From the NCBI GenBank assembly GCA_019456165.1, contig VRUJ01000036.1, forward strand, positions 1 to 44,705: 44,705 nucleotides of DNA. Reading direction: 5' to 3'. Below the pieces are notes generated by a model, which saw nothing but the letters and a program-made list of their open reading frames with translations, did not search any database and was not told where the DNA came from. Of this stretch, positions 9,853 to 18,164 are shown in pieces. This DNA is from Chloroflexota bacterium (GTDB lineage: Bacteria; Chloroflexota; Anaerolineae; Anaerolineales; UBA11579). Every line of letters begins with the position of its first letter. Position 1 is the first letter of the stretch. Both the position numbers and the translations under genes were made by a program.

Positions 9853-10104
9853 TTAACCTCCGGCAAGCGGCCAAACAAAGTGTATTTGGCAGTCCTCAGT
9901 TAAAAAGGTTTCGCGATCAACCTCTTCGTCTCCCAGAAATATTACCGGAGGAGCTTCATTGAATTCTTGGCCTAACGAAGAGTATCGTTGTGTAAGCAAT
10001 CCAATCAGATCACCTACAAGCGTATTTGAATCCAACTCAATTTCAATTTCTCTTTCACCTATTGAGCGCCAGAAAGGCTCGGCGAATCGTACGCGGACTT
10101 GCAT
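9853..10104 (-). CDS. MoaD/ThiS-like sulfur-carrier protein partnered with AOR
   Basis: A small ubiquitin-like protein of 83 residues if started at ATG 10104 (MQVRVRF); a TTG at 10116 in frame is the alternative, and neither has a clear ribosome-binding site. It ends in PLAGG, the diglycine tail that is adenylated and thiocarboxylated in MoaD and ThiS proteins. Small MoaD-like genes next to AOR genes are common, and they are thought to supply the dithiolene sulfur of the tungstopterin or molybdopterin cofactor. The codons for the final diglycine and the stop (GGAGGTTAA) also supply the ribosome-binding site of the aor gene, which starts two bases after the stop. Confidence 0.75.
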   Translation of the reverse strand: MQVRVRFAEPFWRSIGEREIEIELDSNTLVGDLIGLLTQRYSSLGQEFNEAPPVIFLGDEEVDRETFLTEDCQIHFVWPLAGG

Positions 10105-10129
10105 ATGTTTAACCAACTATTGAAAGTTT

Positions 10130-11434
10130 TTAGTTTTCGAATGAAAGCAATTCAGATATATCTTCTTCTTGAATATCCTTGCCGGTATCTAAACGCGCTT
10201 CCATGATTGCTACCATGCGGAGAATATCATCATGATTGAGAAGTTTGCTGGATCGTTTTGCTGCTGCTAGAATCTTCTCGAGGTAAATTGGTTTATCCTC
10301 GATATTATGTTGTTGAAGGTAATAACGTACATTATGAATTCCTGACATTGGGCCAATCTCTATGCTGTGCTTGCGGCCAACCATGTCGGCTGGAACCCCG
10401 CAATACACACAATTTGTTAACCAGTGATCATCCATTTCGATTGCTTTGACTATTGCGGCCGCGTGGACTCCTGTGGATGTACGGAATGCATCCGCCCCGG
10501 TTATCGGCCAGTTAAAAGATATGGGAGCGCCAAATTTATCGCTGATCAATTGGCAGTAGTCAGGTAACTTTGTCAGATCGCGGTCTGCCCAGCCAAGCAA
10601 ATTCAAGTTCACCAACAGTAGTTCCATCGGCGTATTACCGCTGCGTTCTCCAATGCCTAAGCCGCAAGCATGAATGCGGTCGGCACCGGCCTCGATGGCT
10701 ACTAAAGAATTACTGATATCCAACCCCCGATCGCGGTGGCCGTGCCAATCGATACCCACCTCCGGGTTGATTTCATCAACCATGTTTCTTAAATAGTGGA
10801 TCAAGGAGCGGACGCCGCCGGGTGTTGCATGTCCAACTGTATCAGCTGCACAGATGCGCTGGGCTCCAGCCTCAATGGCTGTTAAATATACTCGTTTGAG
10901 CGTTTCTGGGTCCGCCCGCGTAGTATCTTCGGTAACGAACATTACTGGTAGTCCATTGCTAACAGCATACTCCACCGATTCTTGAGTCTGTTTTATTAAA
11001 AAGTTTAGATCCCAGCCCTCAGTGTATTGGCGGATTGGGCTTGTGCCTAAAAATATTGCAGCCTCAATTGGGATACCTGCCTCTTCGGAAGCATCAACTA
11101 TTGGTTTGATATCAGTGATGATAGAACGGGCTGCACTCTGTGGTTGTATAGACATTTTTTGATTGACGATTTCACGCGCCAGAACCACAACATCTTTTTT
11201 AAAGCGCTCGCCGGCCCCACAAAGGCCGAGGTCGGCGATTTCGATTCCCAAATCATTCATGAGATAGAGCAAGAAAACTTTATCTTTAATATCAGGTTGA
11301 GTAATCGAAGGCGACTGTAAGCCATCGCGCAAGGATTCGTCCGATACCATTATCGGTCGCCTGGGTTTTGGAAGCTCTTCGAGCAGATTCCAATCATAAA
11401 TTAACTTATGTGTTGAGTAGGCTTTTTCCGCCAT
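10130..11434 (-). CDS. DRE-TIM family enzyme (isopropylmalate/homocitrate synthase or HMG-CoA-lyase-like)
   Basis: A 434-residue TIM-barrel protein with GAGG before the start. The active-site signature is VSDESLRDGLQ (residues 30-40), midway between the DTTLRDGEQ of isopropylmalate synthases and the PRDGLQ of HMG-CoA lyases. The metal-binding H-x-H is WHGHRDRG (H231, H233), and GLGIGERSGNTPMELL matches the GxGERxGN motif of the synthases. It lacks the C-terminal leucine-feedback domain of LeuA. The expected reaction is acetyl-CoA condensation with, or release from, a 2-oxoacid. Placed in one operon with LeuC/D/B-like genes and IorAB, it would complete a 2-oxoacid homologation cycle or its reverse. 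Substrate not known. Confidence 0.75.
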   Translation of the reverse strand: MAEKAYSTHKLIYDWNLLEELPKPRRPIMVSDESLRDGLQSPSITQPDIKDKVFLLYLMNDLGIEIADLGLCGAGERFKKDVVVLAREIVNQKMSIQPQSAARSIITDIKPIVDASEEAGIPIEAAIFLGTSPIRQYTEGWDLNFLIKQTQESVEYAVSNGLPVMFVTEDTTRADPETLKRVYLTAIEAGAQRICAADTVGHATPGGVRSLIHYLRNMVDEINPEVGIDWHGHRDRGLDISNSLVAIEAGADRIHACGLGIGERSGNTPMELLLVNLNLLGWADRDLTKLPDYCQLISDKFGAPISFNWPITGADAFRTSTGVHAAAIVKAIEMDDHWLTNCVYCGVPADMVGRKHSIEIGPMSGIHNVRYYLQQHNIEDKPIYLEKILAAAKRSSKLLNHDDILRMVAIMEARLDTGKDIQEEDISELLSFEN

Positions 11435-11466
11435 AATGTTTTCCTCAGAAATAAAACCTGAAAATG

Positions 11467-12069
11467 TTATACGGCTGCATTTTCTTTGCGTACCATTTGT
11501 TCGCCGGCAGCGAAGGCTTTTAGATTGCCATCAAGATAACGGGTTGGTAGGCGCAGTTTCAAAGCCTTCTGCCAGGATTGGCTAGGTATATCAATCAAAG
11601 TAGACAATGCTCCCAACATAACTACATTTGCTATACGGCCATCACCCAATTCATGCGCTTTCTGTGTGGCTTTTAAGGTTATGACGTTCATTTTTTTGTC
11701 TCTTAAGAAGGCTTTTGCATTGTGAGGGTACATATCCTCAGCTCCGGAAACTGATCCTGGAATGATTTCATGATCATTTACAAGGATTATACCCTTGCCT
11801 GGATAGGCATAATGGGCAAAGCGGAGTGCCTCTAATAACTCAAGAGCCAAAACAACATCTGCCTCACCAGGGGTAACGATGGGCGAATAGATCTTCTTGC
11901 CGAATCTGACATGTGTCTCCACACTACCGCCGCGTTGAGAAACACCATGTACCTCCGTTTGTTTTACGTCATAACCGGCGTCAGCCGCAGCCATTGAAGT
12001 AAGCTCAGCTATAAGCAACGAGCCTTGCCCTCCAACTCCTGCAAACATTAAATTGTGTAATTTGTCCAT
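11467..12069 (-). CDS. iorB: Indolepyruvate:ferredoxin oxidoreductase beta subunit (first copy)
   Basis: A 200-residue subunit. I start it at ATG 12069 (MDKLHNLMFAGVGGQGS), eight bases after the stop of iorA; the longer frame would overlap iorA by about 85 bases. The family marks are GVGGQGSLL near the N-terminus, EVHGVSQRGGSVETHVRFG and DVVLALELLEALRF. It pairs with the adjacent IorA to oxidise aryl-2-oxoacids to aryl-acetyl-CoA plus CO2 while reducing ferredoxin. This is one of two IorAB pairs in the window; this one neighbours the DRE-TIM/LeuCDB block, so its 2-oxoacid may differ from indolepyruvate. Confidence 0.9.
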   Translation of the reverse strand: MDKLHNLMFAGVGGQGSLLIAELTSMAAADAGYDVKQTEVHGVSQRGGSVETHVRFGKKIYSPIVTPGEADVVLALELLEALRFAHYAYPGKGIILVNDHEIIPGSVSGAEDMYPHNAKAFLRDKKMNVITLKATQKAHELGDGRIANVVMLGALSTLIDIPSQSWQKALKLRLPTRYLDGNLKAFAAGEQMVRKENAAV

Positions 12070-12077
12070 ATTAAAAT

Positions 12078-13832
12078 TTATAATTTGACTGCAAAAGGTT
12101 TCTCGGCTAATCGTATTGCTTCTGGAGGGCAGACTTGTGCACACACTGTACATGCCGTGCATTCTGCTGTATTAATAATCGGAAAGCCATGCTCAGTACG
12201 AGTAATCGCGGGACACCAGACTTTAAAACATGCATCACATTGCGTGCACAATTCTTCTTCGACCACGAATGGTAGAAAATCCCTGCGCTTCATATCAGGC
12301 AGTTGCTGGCAAGGCCCTTGGGCTATGACCACTGCAGGACCGTCATGGGCTAAAGCTTTACTGATAACACGCCGCACATCTTTGCGCTGCCAAGTATCGA
12401 CAACCTCGACCATTTCAACTCCCGTTGCTTCAACCAATTTTACGAGGTCTAGCTTGGGGGCATCCTCTCCAAGAGCATTCTTCCCTGCTGCTGGATGAGG
12501 TTGTGCTCCTGTCATTCCCGTGGCTGAATTATCCAAAATTACGAGTGTCAATTTACTGCCATTATAAACCGCATCGATTAATGGCGGTATACCAGCATGG
12601 ATGAAAGTTGCATCTCCAATGATAGCAATCACTCGGTCTTGACCTGCTCGCTCTAAGCCCACCGCAGTACCGATGCTGGCTCCCATCGCGAAAGTAGTAT
12701 GCTCAGCTTCATAGGGGGGTAAAGCACCCATTGTGTAACAACCAATGTCTCCAGCAACGATGGTTTTTAGCTGGCGTAAAGTCGCGAATACCGTACGGTG
12801 CCCACAACCCACGCACATCATCGGAGGGCGGGGTAGTATTGTGATTTCTTCTGTGAAAGGTGTTGGAACTTTACTGATTTCTAACGCTTCTCGCAGTCTG
12901 CCGGGAGAATATTCACCGATCACACCGAATAATTCTTTGCCTATTAGATTACTAATTCCTATGCTTCGCATGTATTCCTCAATGAATGGTTCTCCCTCTT
13001 CAATAACATAGACGGTCTCATAGCGGCTGCAAAAATCCTTCAGCAATTTCGGCGGCAGGGGGTTGCTCATGCCTAATCTGAGAACTCCTGCCTCCGGTAA
13101 TACTTCCTTGACATATTGGTATGAAATTCCTGATGTAACGACTCCGATAGAATTATCTGAGTTTTCAATTCGATTCAGGGGAGATGTTTCTGCATAATCT
13201 CTTAGGGCTTCGATGGTTTGCTCCACTATCGGACGCCGTAAATGACGGTATATAGGTACCGAAAAACGTTTTGGGTCTGGTATAAATTCGCGCTGCGGAA
13301 CTTCTTCCCGCTGGCCGACTTCTACCAGGCCTTTGTGGTGTGCCAAACGTGTAGTTGTGCGTAACATTATTGGAGCATTGAATTGTTCAGATAGTTTAAA
13401 GGCTTCAATCACAAAATCTCTGCACTCTTGAGCCTCACTAGGCTCTAAAACTGAGACTTTTCCCATGCGGGCCAGATAACGATTGTCCTGCTCATTTTGA
13501 GATGAGTGCATCCCTGGATCGTCCGCAGAGATTACGACAAAACCACCGTTTGTGCCTGCATATGGGAAAACCATGAAGGCATCTGCGGCGACGTTCAAGC
13601 CTACATGTTTCATAGTGACAAGGACACGTAAACCTCCAATCGCAGCCCCCATGCCTTCCTCGAAGGCGACTTTCTCATTTGCGGACCAGCGCGGATTTGT
13701 CTCTGGGTAGCGGGCAGCTAAAGTTTCTATGATTTCTGTGCTAGGAGTACCAGGATACCCAGAAGCGAAAGTTACACCAGCCTCCCACGCTCCTCGGGCG
13801 ATTGCTTGGTTTCCTAGTAATAATTCGGACAT
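12078..13832 (-). CDS. iorA: Indolepyruvate:ferredoxin oxidoreductase alpha subunit (first copy)
   Basis: A 584-residue thiamine-diphosphate enzyme; AAAGG precedes the ATG. The N-terminal pyrimidine-binding domain opens with LLGNQAIARGAWEAGV and contains GYPGTPSTEI. The TPP domain shows MCVGCGHRT, GDIGCYTMG and GDATFIHAGIPPLIDA. The C-terminus has two ferredoxin-type cluster motifs, CTQCDACFKVWCP and CTACTVCAQVCP. The enzyme converts aryl pyruvates to aryl-acetyl-CoA in the cytoplasm. It is 58 residues shorter than the second copy at 40748-42661 and clearly divergent from it, so a different substrate range is likely. It follows the amidohydrolase gene by 29 bases. Confidence 0.92.
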   Translation of the reverse strand: MSELLLGNQAIARGAWEAGVTFASGYPGTPSTEIIETLAARYPETNPRWSANEKVAFEEGMGAAIGGLRVLVTMKHVGLNVAADAFMVFPYAGTNGGFVVISADDPGMHSSQNEQDNRYLARMGKVSVLEPSEAQECRDFVIEAFKLSEQFNAPIMLRTTTRLAHHKGLVEVGQREEVPQREFIPDPKRFSVPIYRHLRRPIVEQTIEALRDYAETSPLNRIENSDNSIGVVTSGISYQYVKEVLPEAGVLRLGMSNPLPPKLLKDFCSRYETVYVIEEGEPFIEEYMRSIGISNLIGKELFGVIGEYSPGRLREALEISKVPTPFTEEITILPRPPMMCVGCGHRTVFATLRQLKTIVAGDIGCYTMGALPPYEAEHTTFAMGASIGTAVGLERAGQDRVIAIIGDATFIHAGIPPLIDAVYNGSKLTLVILDNSATGMTGAQPHPAAGKNALGEDAPKLDLVKLVEATGVEMVEVVDTWQRKDVRRVISKALAHDGPAVVIAQGPCQQLPDMKRRDFLPFVVEEELCTQCDACFKVWCPAITRTEHGFPIINTAECTACTVCAQVCPPEAIRLAEKPFAVKL

Positions 13833-13861
13833 TATATTACCTTTATTCCTTATCTCATCAA

Positions 13862-14725
13862 CTACGGATTTTCACTTAATAATTTTGATGCATTATCGAA
13901 TAAAATATCATTTTTTGCTTTCTCAGAGATTGGTAAAGCTTGTATTGCCCGGATGTTTCGTTGAATGTCTGGATTCCCAGGCCAATCTGAACCATACACC
14001 ACTTTGTTTGAGAGTTCTTCAAGGCGGGGGAAATATTCGAGTAATTTTTTCCCAGGTAACCCAGAAACCTCCATATAAACATTAGGGTGTCGGCGTGCCA
14101 TCCAAAAGGCTTGTTCGTACCAGAATGGTCTACCGGAATGAGCCATCAAGATTGTTAAACCCGGAAAATCGATGGCTACGTCATCCAAGAGAAGGGGATC
14201 TGCATATTTAATGCGCGCGCCCTTAAAAACTGATGAGCCTGTGTGCACCAACATCGGTAAACCCATTTCCTCTGCTTTTGCGTAAAGTGGGTACATGCGA
14301 GAATCGTTGGCATAATGGTGTTGGTAGGGAGGGTAGAGTTTAATGCCGCGGAAATCAAAATCGTTTACCAATCTTTCCAACTCTTTACCCATTTCATTAA
14401 CTATATAAGGATTTATGCTGGCGAAAGGGATCAACCTGCCGCGTGAGCCGGATTTTGGATCGGGCAGGGCGTTGGCTTCAGCGCAAAATTCACCCACATA
14501 TTCGTTGCTGGCCCAACCAGTAGTGATCGGGGTAACTTCCGCTAATCCCACAGCCAGATCGATAGCATTTTCTTGGAAGAAATTTCTGATACCCTTTGGA
14601 GTGAGAATGTCTTCCATCCAGGCTTCCAAATCCATATCTGCTGGAAAATTCCCGCGTGCCCATTCTAGCACCCAGGGATGCTCATGTTCTGGGCGGCTGA
14701 GATGAATATGGAAATCAATTATCAC
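13862..14725 (-). CDS. Metal-dependent amidohydrolase-2 family (ACMSD-like) hydrolase/decarboxylase
   Basis: A 287-residue TIM-barrel protein starting at GTG 14725, which overlaps the TGA of the alcohol dehydrogenase gene (GTGA). The metal-binding DFHIHLS is at residues 3-9, a histidine follows in LVHTGS, another in MAHSGRP, and the C-terminal [12 protein letters not shown] supplies the conserved aspartate. Relatives include aminocarboxymuconate-semialdehyde decarboxylase, resorcylate decarboxylases and lactone hydrolases. Within this ring-degradation block it may hydrolyse or decarboxylate an intermediate that retains nitrogen, but nothing in the sequence identifies it. Confidence 0.7.
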   Translation of the reverse strand: MIIDFHIHLSRPEHEHPWVLEWARGNFPADMDLEAWMEDILTPKGIRNFFQENAIDLAVGLAEVTPITTGWASNEYVGEFCAEANALPDPKSGSRGRLIPFASINPYIVNEMGKELERLVNDFDFRGIKLYPPYQHHYANDSRMYPLYAKAEEMGLPMLVHTGSSVFKGARIKYADPLLLDDVAIDFPGLTILMAHSGRPFWYEQAFWMARRHPNVYMEVSGLPGKKLLEYFPRLEELSNKVVYGSDWPGNPDIQRNIRAIQALPISEKAKNDILFDNASKLLSENP

Positions 14726-15744
14726 GGCACTATTACCGAGCGAATACCTTCACCAGTTCTGAGGGTTTCGAAAGCGGTATTTATCTCATCTAAAGGAAAA
14801 TGTGCGGTTACTAAATCTTTAACTTTTATTTTCCCTTGACGGGCCATTTCAATTACACGTGGATAGTCAACTGAGCGACATCCTAAAGAGCCAATAATTT
14901 CCATTTCGCGGTACATTAGGCGCCCGATATTGAGAGTCATCGGTTTTGCAGAGTACCCTACAGCTACAAACCGACCCCCAGTGCGTAAGGAGTCAAAAGT
15001 TTGTGTCTGAGTGATTGGGTTGCCAATCGCTTCGAATCCGATGTCAGCGCCCCCATTGGTCAATTTCCGCACTTCTTTATCAATTCGTACATGGTTTTTT
15101 GAATTCAAGGTTTCTTGGGCGCCAAATTTGCTGGCCCAATCAAGTTTTTGATCAACAATATCTACAGCAATGACTTGAGCGCCAAGCGCTGCAGCTAATT
15201 GCACGATATTTAAGCCAATTCCGCCGCAGCCGAACACAACAACACTATCACCTGGTTTTACCTGGCCGCGGTTAACTACCGCATGGTATGGTGTGGTTAT
15301 AGCATCCGCGATAATTGCACCTTCGACTAATGGGATCTCTTCTGGCAGAGAAAATATATCTTTTGCTGGGGCTAAAACAAATTCCGCATATCCGCCATCT
15401 ATATTATTGCCAAACATGACCATGTTGTCACACACATTCTCACGCCCCGTGCGGCACATAGCGCACTCCCCGCAACCATAAACTGCTGGTAGAAGGACTC
15501 TGTCGCCTTCTTTCCAATTATTGACACCTTCACCCAGACCTGAAATCGTTCCTGAGATTTCATGCCCAAGGATTAAGGGGGGTTTTTTAAAGGTCGCTAC
15601 GCCGTGATCTGTATAATGCAGGTCAGTATGGCAAAGCCCACAGGCAGCCACTTTTACCAGAACTTCTCCAATCCCTGGGTTGGGATTGGGAGTCTCTTCG
15701 ATTACTAATGGTTCTTTTGCAGCATTAAATACTGCAGCTTTCAT
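14722..15744 (-). CDS. Zinc alcohol dehydrogenase, candidate 6-hydroxycyclohex-1-ene-1-carbonyl-CoA dehydrogenase
   Basis: A 340-residue medium-chain dehydrogenase; GGAGG stands before the start. Catalytic zinc ligands are in CGLCHTDLH and GHEISG, and the structural zinc cysteines are [15 protein letters not shown]. The nucleotide fold motif is GCGGIG. The Had/BzdX enzymes that follow dienoyl-CoA hydratase in anaerobic benzoyl-CoA degradation are of this type, and LGHEISG plus a G-N-x-I-x-G-G-Y/F-A stretch ([11 protein letters not shown]) is shared with them. The neighbours (ring hydratase, ring hydrolase, reductase) support that role. General substrate-promiscuous alcohol dehydrogenase remains possible. 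Confidence 0.75.
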   Translation of the reverse strand: MKAAVFNAAKEPLVIEETPNPNPGIGEVLVKVAACGLCHTDLHYTDHGVATFKKPPLILGHEISGTISGLGEGVNNWKEGDRVLLPAVYGCGECAMCRTGRENVCDNMVMFGNNIDGGYAEFVLAPAKDIFSLPEEIPLVEGAIIADAITTPYHAVVNRGQVKPGDSVVVFGCGGIGLNIVQLAAALGAQVIAVDIVDQKLDWASKFGAQETLNSKNHVRIDKEVRKLTNGGADIGFEAIGNPITQTQTFDSLRTGGRFVAVGYSAKPMTLNIGRLMYREMEIIGSLGCRSVDYPRVIEMARQGKIKVKDLVTAHFPLDEINTAFETLRTGEGIRSVIVP

Positions 15745-15762
15745 AGAGTGTGCCTCCGAAAG

Positions 15763-16173
15763 TTAATTTACAGCCGCTTGTCGAATAGTCTCGGGAACGC
15801 GCAATTTCTTCCATGTGCCATGTTCTGCGGTTACAGCGCTAATTTCACCTGTTGCAATCAAGCGGTCATCGTAATCAGAAAAGATTTGAATATCATATCG
15901 AAGGCTGGTGTTGCCTACTTTTCCAATTCGGCAATGCAGGCGTATGATCTCATCAAATTGTGCTGGAGAATGATATGTCGTGTGAGCATCCACATATAGC
16001 ATATCAACTCCCTCTGCGAGCATTTGGGGATAATCGTAGTCTAAAGAACGCATATACTCAACTATTGCTAAGTCGAAAAAGTTTAAGTATTGCGCAAAGT
16101 TCACATGGCCCTGGAGATCGGTCTCGTTAAAACGCACCCGAATTTTGGTGTGGAAATCATACGGGTCTGTCAT
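15763..16173 (-). CDS. Hot-dog-fold acyl-CoA thioesterase (4-hydroxybenzoyl-CoA thioesterase type)
   Basis: A 136-residue protein when started at ATG 16173 (MTDPYDFHTKIRVRF); that ATG overlaps the TGA of the thiolase gene (ATGA), so the longer frame is ignored. The motif RFNETDLQGHVNFAQYLNFFD is the family signature with the acidic catalytic residue in ETD. Such enzymes hydrolyse aromatic or medium-chain acyl-CoA esters. Here it could relieve CoA sequestration by arylacetyl-CoA or 2-aminobenzoyl-CoA; the natural substrate cannot be told. Confidence 0.82.
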   Translation of the reverse strand: MTDPYDFHTKIRVRFNETDLQGHVNFAQYLNFFDLAIVEYMRSLDYDYPQMLAEGVDMLYVDAHTTYHSPAQFDEIIRLHCRIGKVGNTSLRYDIQIFSDYDDRLIATGEISAVTAEHGTWKKLRVPETIRQAAVN

Positions 16174-17381
16174 GCCACACTCACTTTTAGGACAATTGCA
16201 GCTGCGGTATCTCCTGCGGCACATCCTGTGAATAAGCCGTAACCTCCGCCTAATAAAACCAACTCTTCGATCAATTCAATGACCAAGCGCATACCGGTCG
16301 GTCCTTGAGGATGGCCCCAAATTAGGGATGAACCATAATTATTCATAACATCCAAAGGAATATCAAATTCTTTACTTAGGATATAATCGTTTACCGCAAA
16401 GGGGTTATGAGTTTTTATTGCTTTGATATCTTTTAGCTTTAGATTTGCCCTTTCCATTACCTTATGAACTGCTGGAGCGTTTGCTGCTGGCATAAACCCT
16501 TTCTTCGTCCGTCCTTCAGCGAAAGCCAATAATTGAATTTCAATACTGGAATCACGGCTGAGTTCGCGGGCTTTATTTTGGGTGGTGACTACCATCCCCG
16601 CGTTTCCGTCCGCAGGGAATGTCTGCCCACCGAAAGTGACCGTGCCGTCTGGCAATACTGGTTTTAATTTTGCAAGCCCAGCCGATGTGGTAGGAAATAT
16701 GCCTTCATCGTTGTCAACTACGGCAGTAACCTTGCGGCCTGTCGGGTTAATATCAATCGGGCTAATCATAAAGCGTTTGTGGAATGCGGCATCATTTTCT
16801 AAGGCTTTCTTGTATTGGGCGTGTCTTATCAAAACGACTTCGTGCTGCTCTTCAGTAGTGATCTCGTGTAGTTTTGCCACATTCTCTGCTGTGTGGATCA
16901 TACTGTTCTTTGCATATGGATCTAAGTTGAAATTATCCCAAACCCAGTCTTCAGATTCTCCGCGGCCACCAGGAGCAAGCGGGTTGGGATAGAGCATATG
17001 AGGCCCATTGGAGGTGCGGTCGGCGGTGATGCACAGGATTGTGGGGTCTTCTCCATCAGCCGATTCGACCTCAAAGGCAGCGCTTCCAATAACGCGTGCA
17101 GAAGTTGCGCAGGCCTGCGAGAACATCGGTCCTGTAATATCAGGTGCACCAATTATTCCCGCTAACCAGGGTGCTCCGTAGAAGGAGTGTTTGGAAGGAA
17201 CCGTTGTCCCAAGGAAAAGGGATGTAAAAGATTGGGCTTGGATTTCTCTTTCTTCTAAGGCCCTGATAGCAATTTCGCCGGCAAATTTAATCGGATGTAA
17301 ATTGGCGAAATTTCCCTGCCACTTTACGAATGGCGTACTCCAATAAGCGCCGTAGGGTATAAATGTCTTTGTGTATGTCAT
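16170..17381 (-). CDS. Thiolase-family acyl-CoA acyltransferase
   Basis: A 403-residue thiolase-fold protein. ATG 17381 is used; a TTG one codon earlier is in frame but less likely. The nucleophile cysteine lies in FSQACATSARV near residue 90, the second-half HNPF (KTHNPFAVND) supplies the catalytic histidine, and the C-terminal GGGYGLFTGCAAGDTAAA carries the second cysteine. Thiolases split 3-oxoacyl-CoA with CoA. By position with a MaoC hydratase and an SDR, it could release acetyl-CoA from 2-aminobenzoylacetyl-CoA, as the beta-ketothiolase of the iaa pathway does, or from 3-oxopimeloyl-CoA after ring opening. It starts 10 bases after the SDR stop. Confidence 0.82.
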   Translation of the reverse strand: MTYTKTFIPYGAYWSTPFVKWQGNFANLHPIKFAGEIAIRALEEREIQAQSFTSLFLGTTVPSKHSFYGAPWLAGIIGAPDITGPMFSQACATSARVIGSAAFEVESADGEDPTILCITADRTSNGPHMLYPNPLAPGGRGESEDWVWDNFNLDPYAKNSMIHTAENVAKLHEITTEEQHEVVLIRHAQYKKALENDAAFHKRFMISPIDINPTGRKVTAVVDNDEGIFPTTSAGLAKLKPVLPDGTVTFGGQTFPADGNAGMVVTTQNKARELSRDSSIEIQLLAFAEGRTKKGFMPAANAPAVHKVMERANLKLKDIKAIKTHNPFAVNDYILSKEFDIPLDVMNNYGSSLIWGHPQGPTGMRLVIELIEELVLLGGGYGLFTGCAAGDTAAAIVLKVSVA

Positions 17382-17390
17382 CAAATCTTC

Positions 17391-18158
17391 TCACGCTCCA
17401 GCAGTCAGGCCACCATCGATGAAAATGACTTGCCCAGTAATATACGCGGCTTCATCGCTGGCAAGAAAAGCATGCAATGCAGCCACTTCCTCTGGCTCTG
17501 CCATGCGTCCAAATGGGATATGCTGCAATAGACCTTGCATAACTTTATCTGGTATTGCAGCGGTCATTTGCGTCTTTACTCCACCCGGCGCCACAGCATT
17601 TACTGCGATGCCATAACGCGCCCACTCCAGCGCAAGAGTTTTCGTGATTCCAATCACTCCTGCTTTGGAGGCAGAGTAGTTCGCCTGCCCAATATTGCCA
17701 AGCGCGCCGACCGAAGATGTGTTGTTGATGCGGCCGTATTTTTGTTTAATCATCTGTTCGCCCGCAATCTGCGCAGCCATCCAGGTGCCTTTGAGATTGA
17801 CATTGATGACTTGATCCCATTTTTCATCAGACATAAATTTCGTTTCTTCATCTTTGATACGCGTAGTGAGACCATCGCGCGTAATACCTGCATTGTTAAT
17901 CAGAATATCTAATCGGTCATATTTTTCCACGGCAGTAGATACCATCCGGGTTACATCTTCACGCGATGTAACATCGCCCTCAACAAGCTCGCGCTCTGCT
18001 CCCGCCTGCTCGATTTCTTTACCTACGGCCTCAAGGCTGTCCTTGTCAAAGTCAGAAAGTATAAGTTTTGCGCCTTCCTTTGCGAAACGAATGGCAGTTG
18101 CTCTACCAATCCCGTTTCCAGCTCCCGTGATTAAAGCTACTTTGTCTTTTAGCAACAT
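17391..18158 (-). CDS. Short-chain dehydrogenase/reductase, probable 3-hydroxyacyl-CoA dehydrogenase
   Basis: A 255-residue classical SDR with GAGGAG before the start. Cofactor motif TGAGNGIGRA (residues 11-20), NNAG at about 87-90, the catalytic S-Y-K triad in NTSSVGALGNIGQANYSASKAG, and a PGG loop after it. FabG-like length and sequence; it probably oxidises a 3-hydroxyacyl-CoA with NAD(P). Following MaoC and preceding thiolase, it completes a beta-oxidation set without the usual HAD/crotonase fusion of the Aromatoleum indoleacetate cluster. Confidence 0.85.
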   Translation of the reverse strand: MLLKDKVALITGAGNGIGRATAIRFAKEGAKLILSDFDKDSLEAVGKEIEQAGAERELVEGDVTSREDVTRMVSTAVEKYDRLDILINNAGITRDGLTTRIKDEETKFMSDEKWDQVINVNLKGTWMAAQIAGEQMIKQKYGRINNTSSVGALGNIGQANYSASKAGVIGITKTLALEWARYGIAVNAVAPGGVKTQMTAAIPDKVMQGLLQHIPFGRMAEPEEVAALHAFLASDEAAYITGQVIFIDGGLTAGA

Positions 18159-18164
18159 ATCTCC

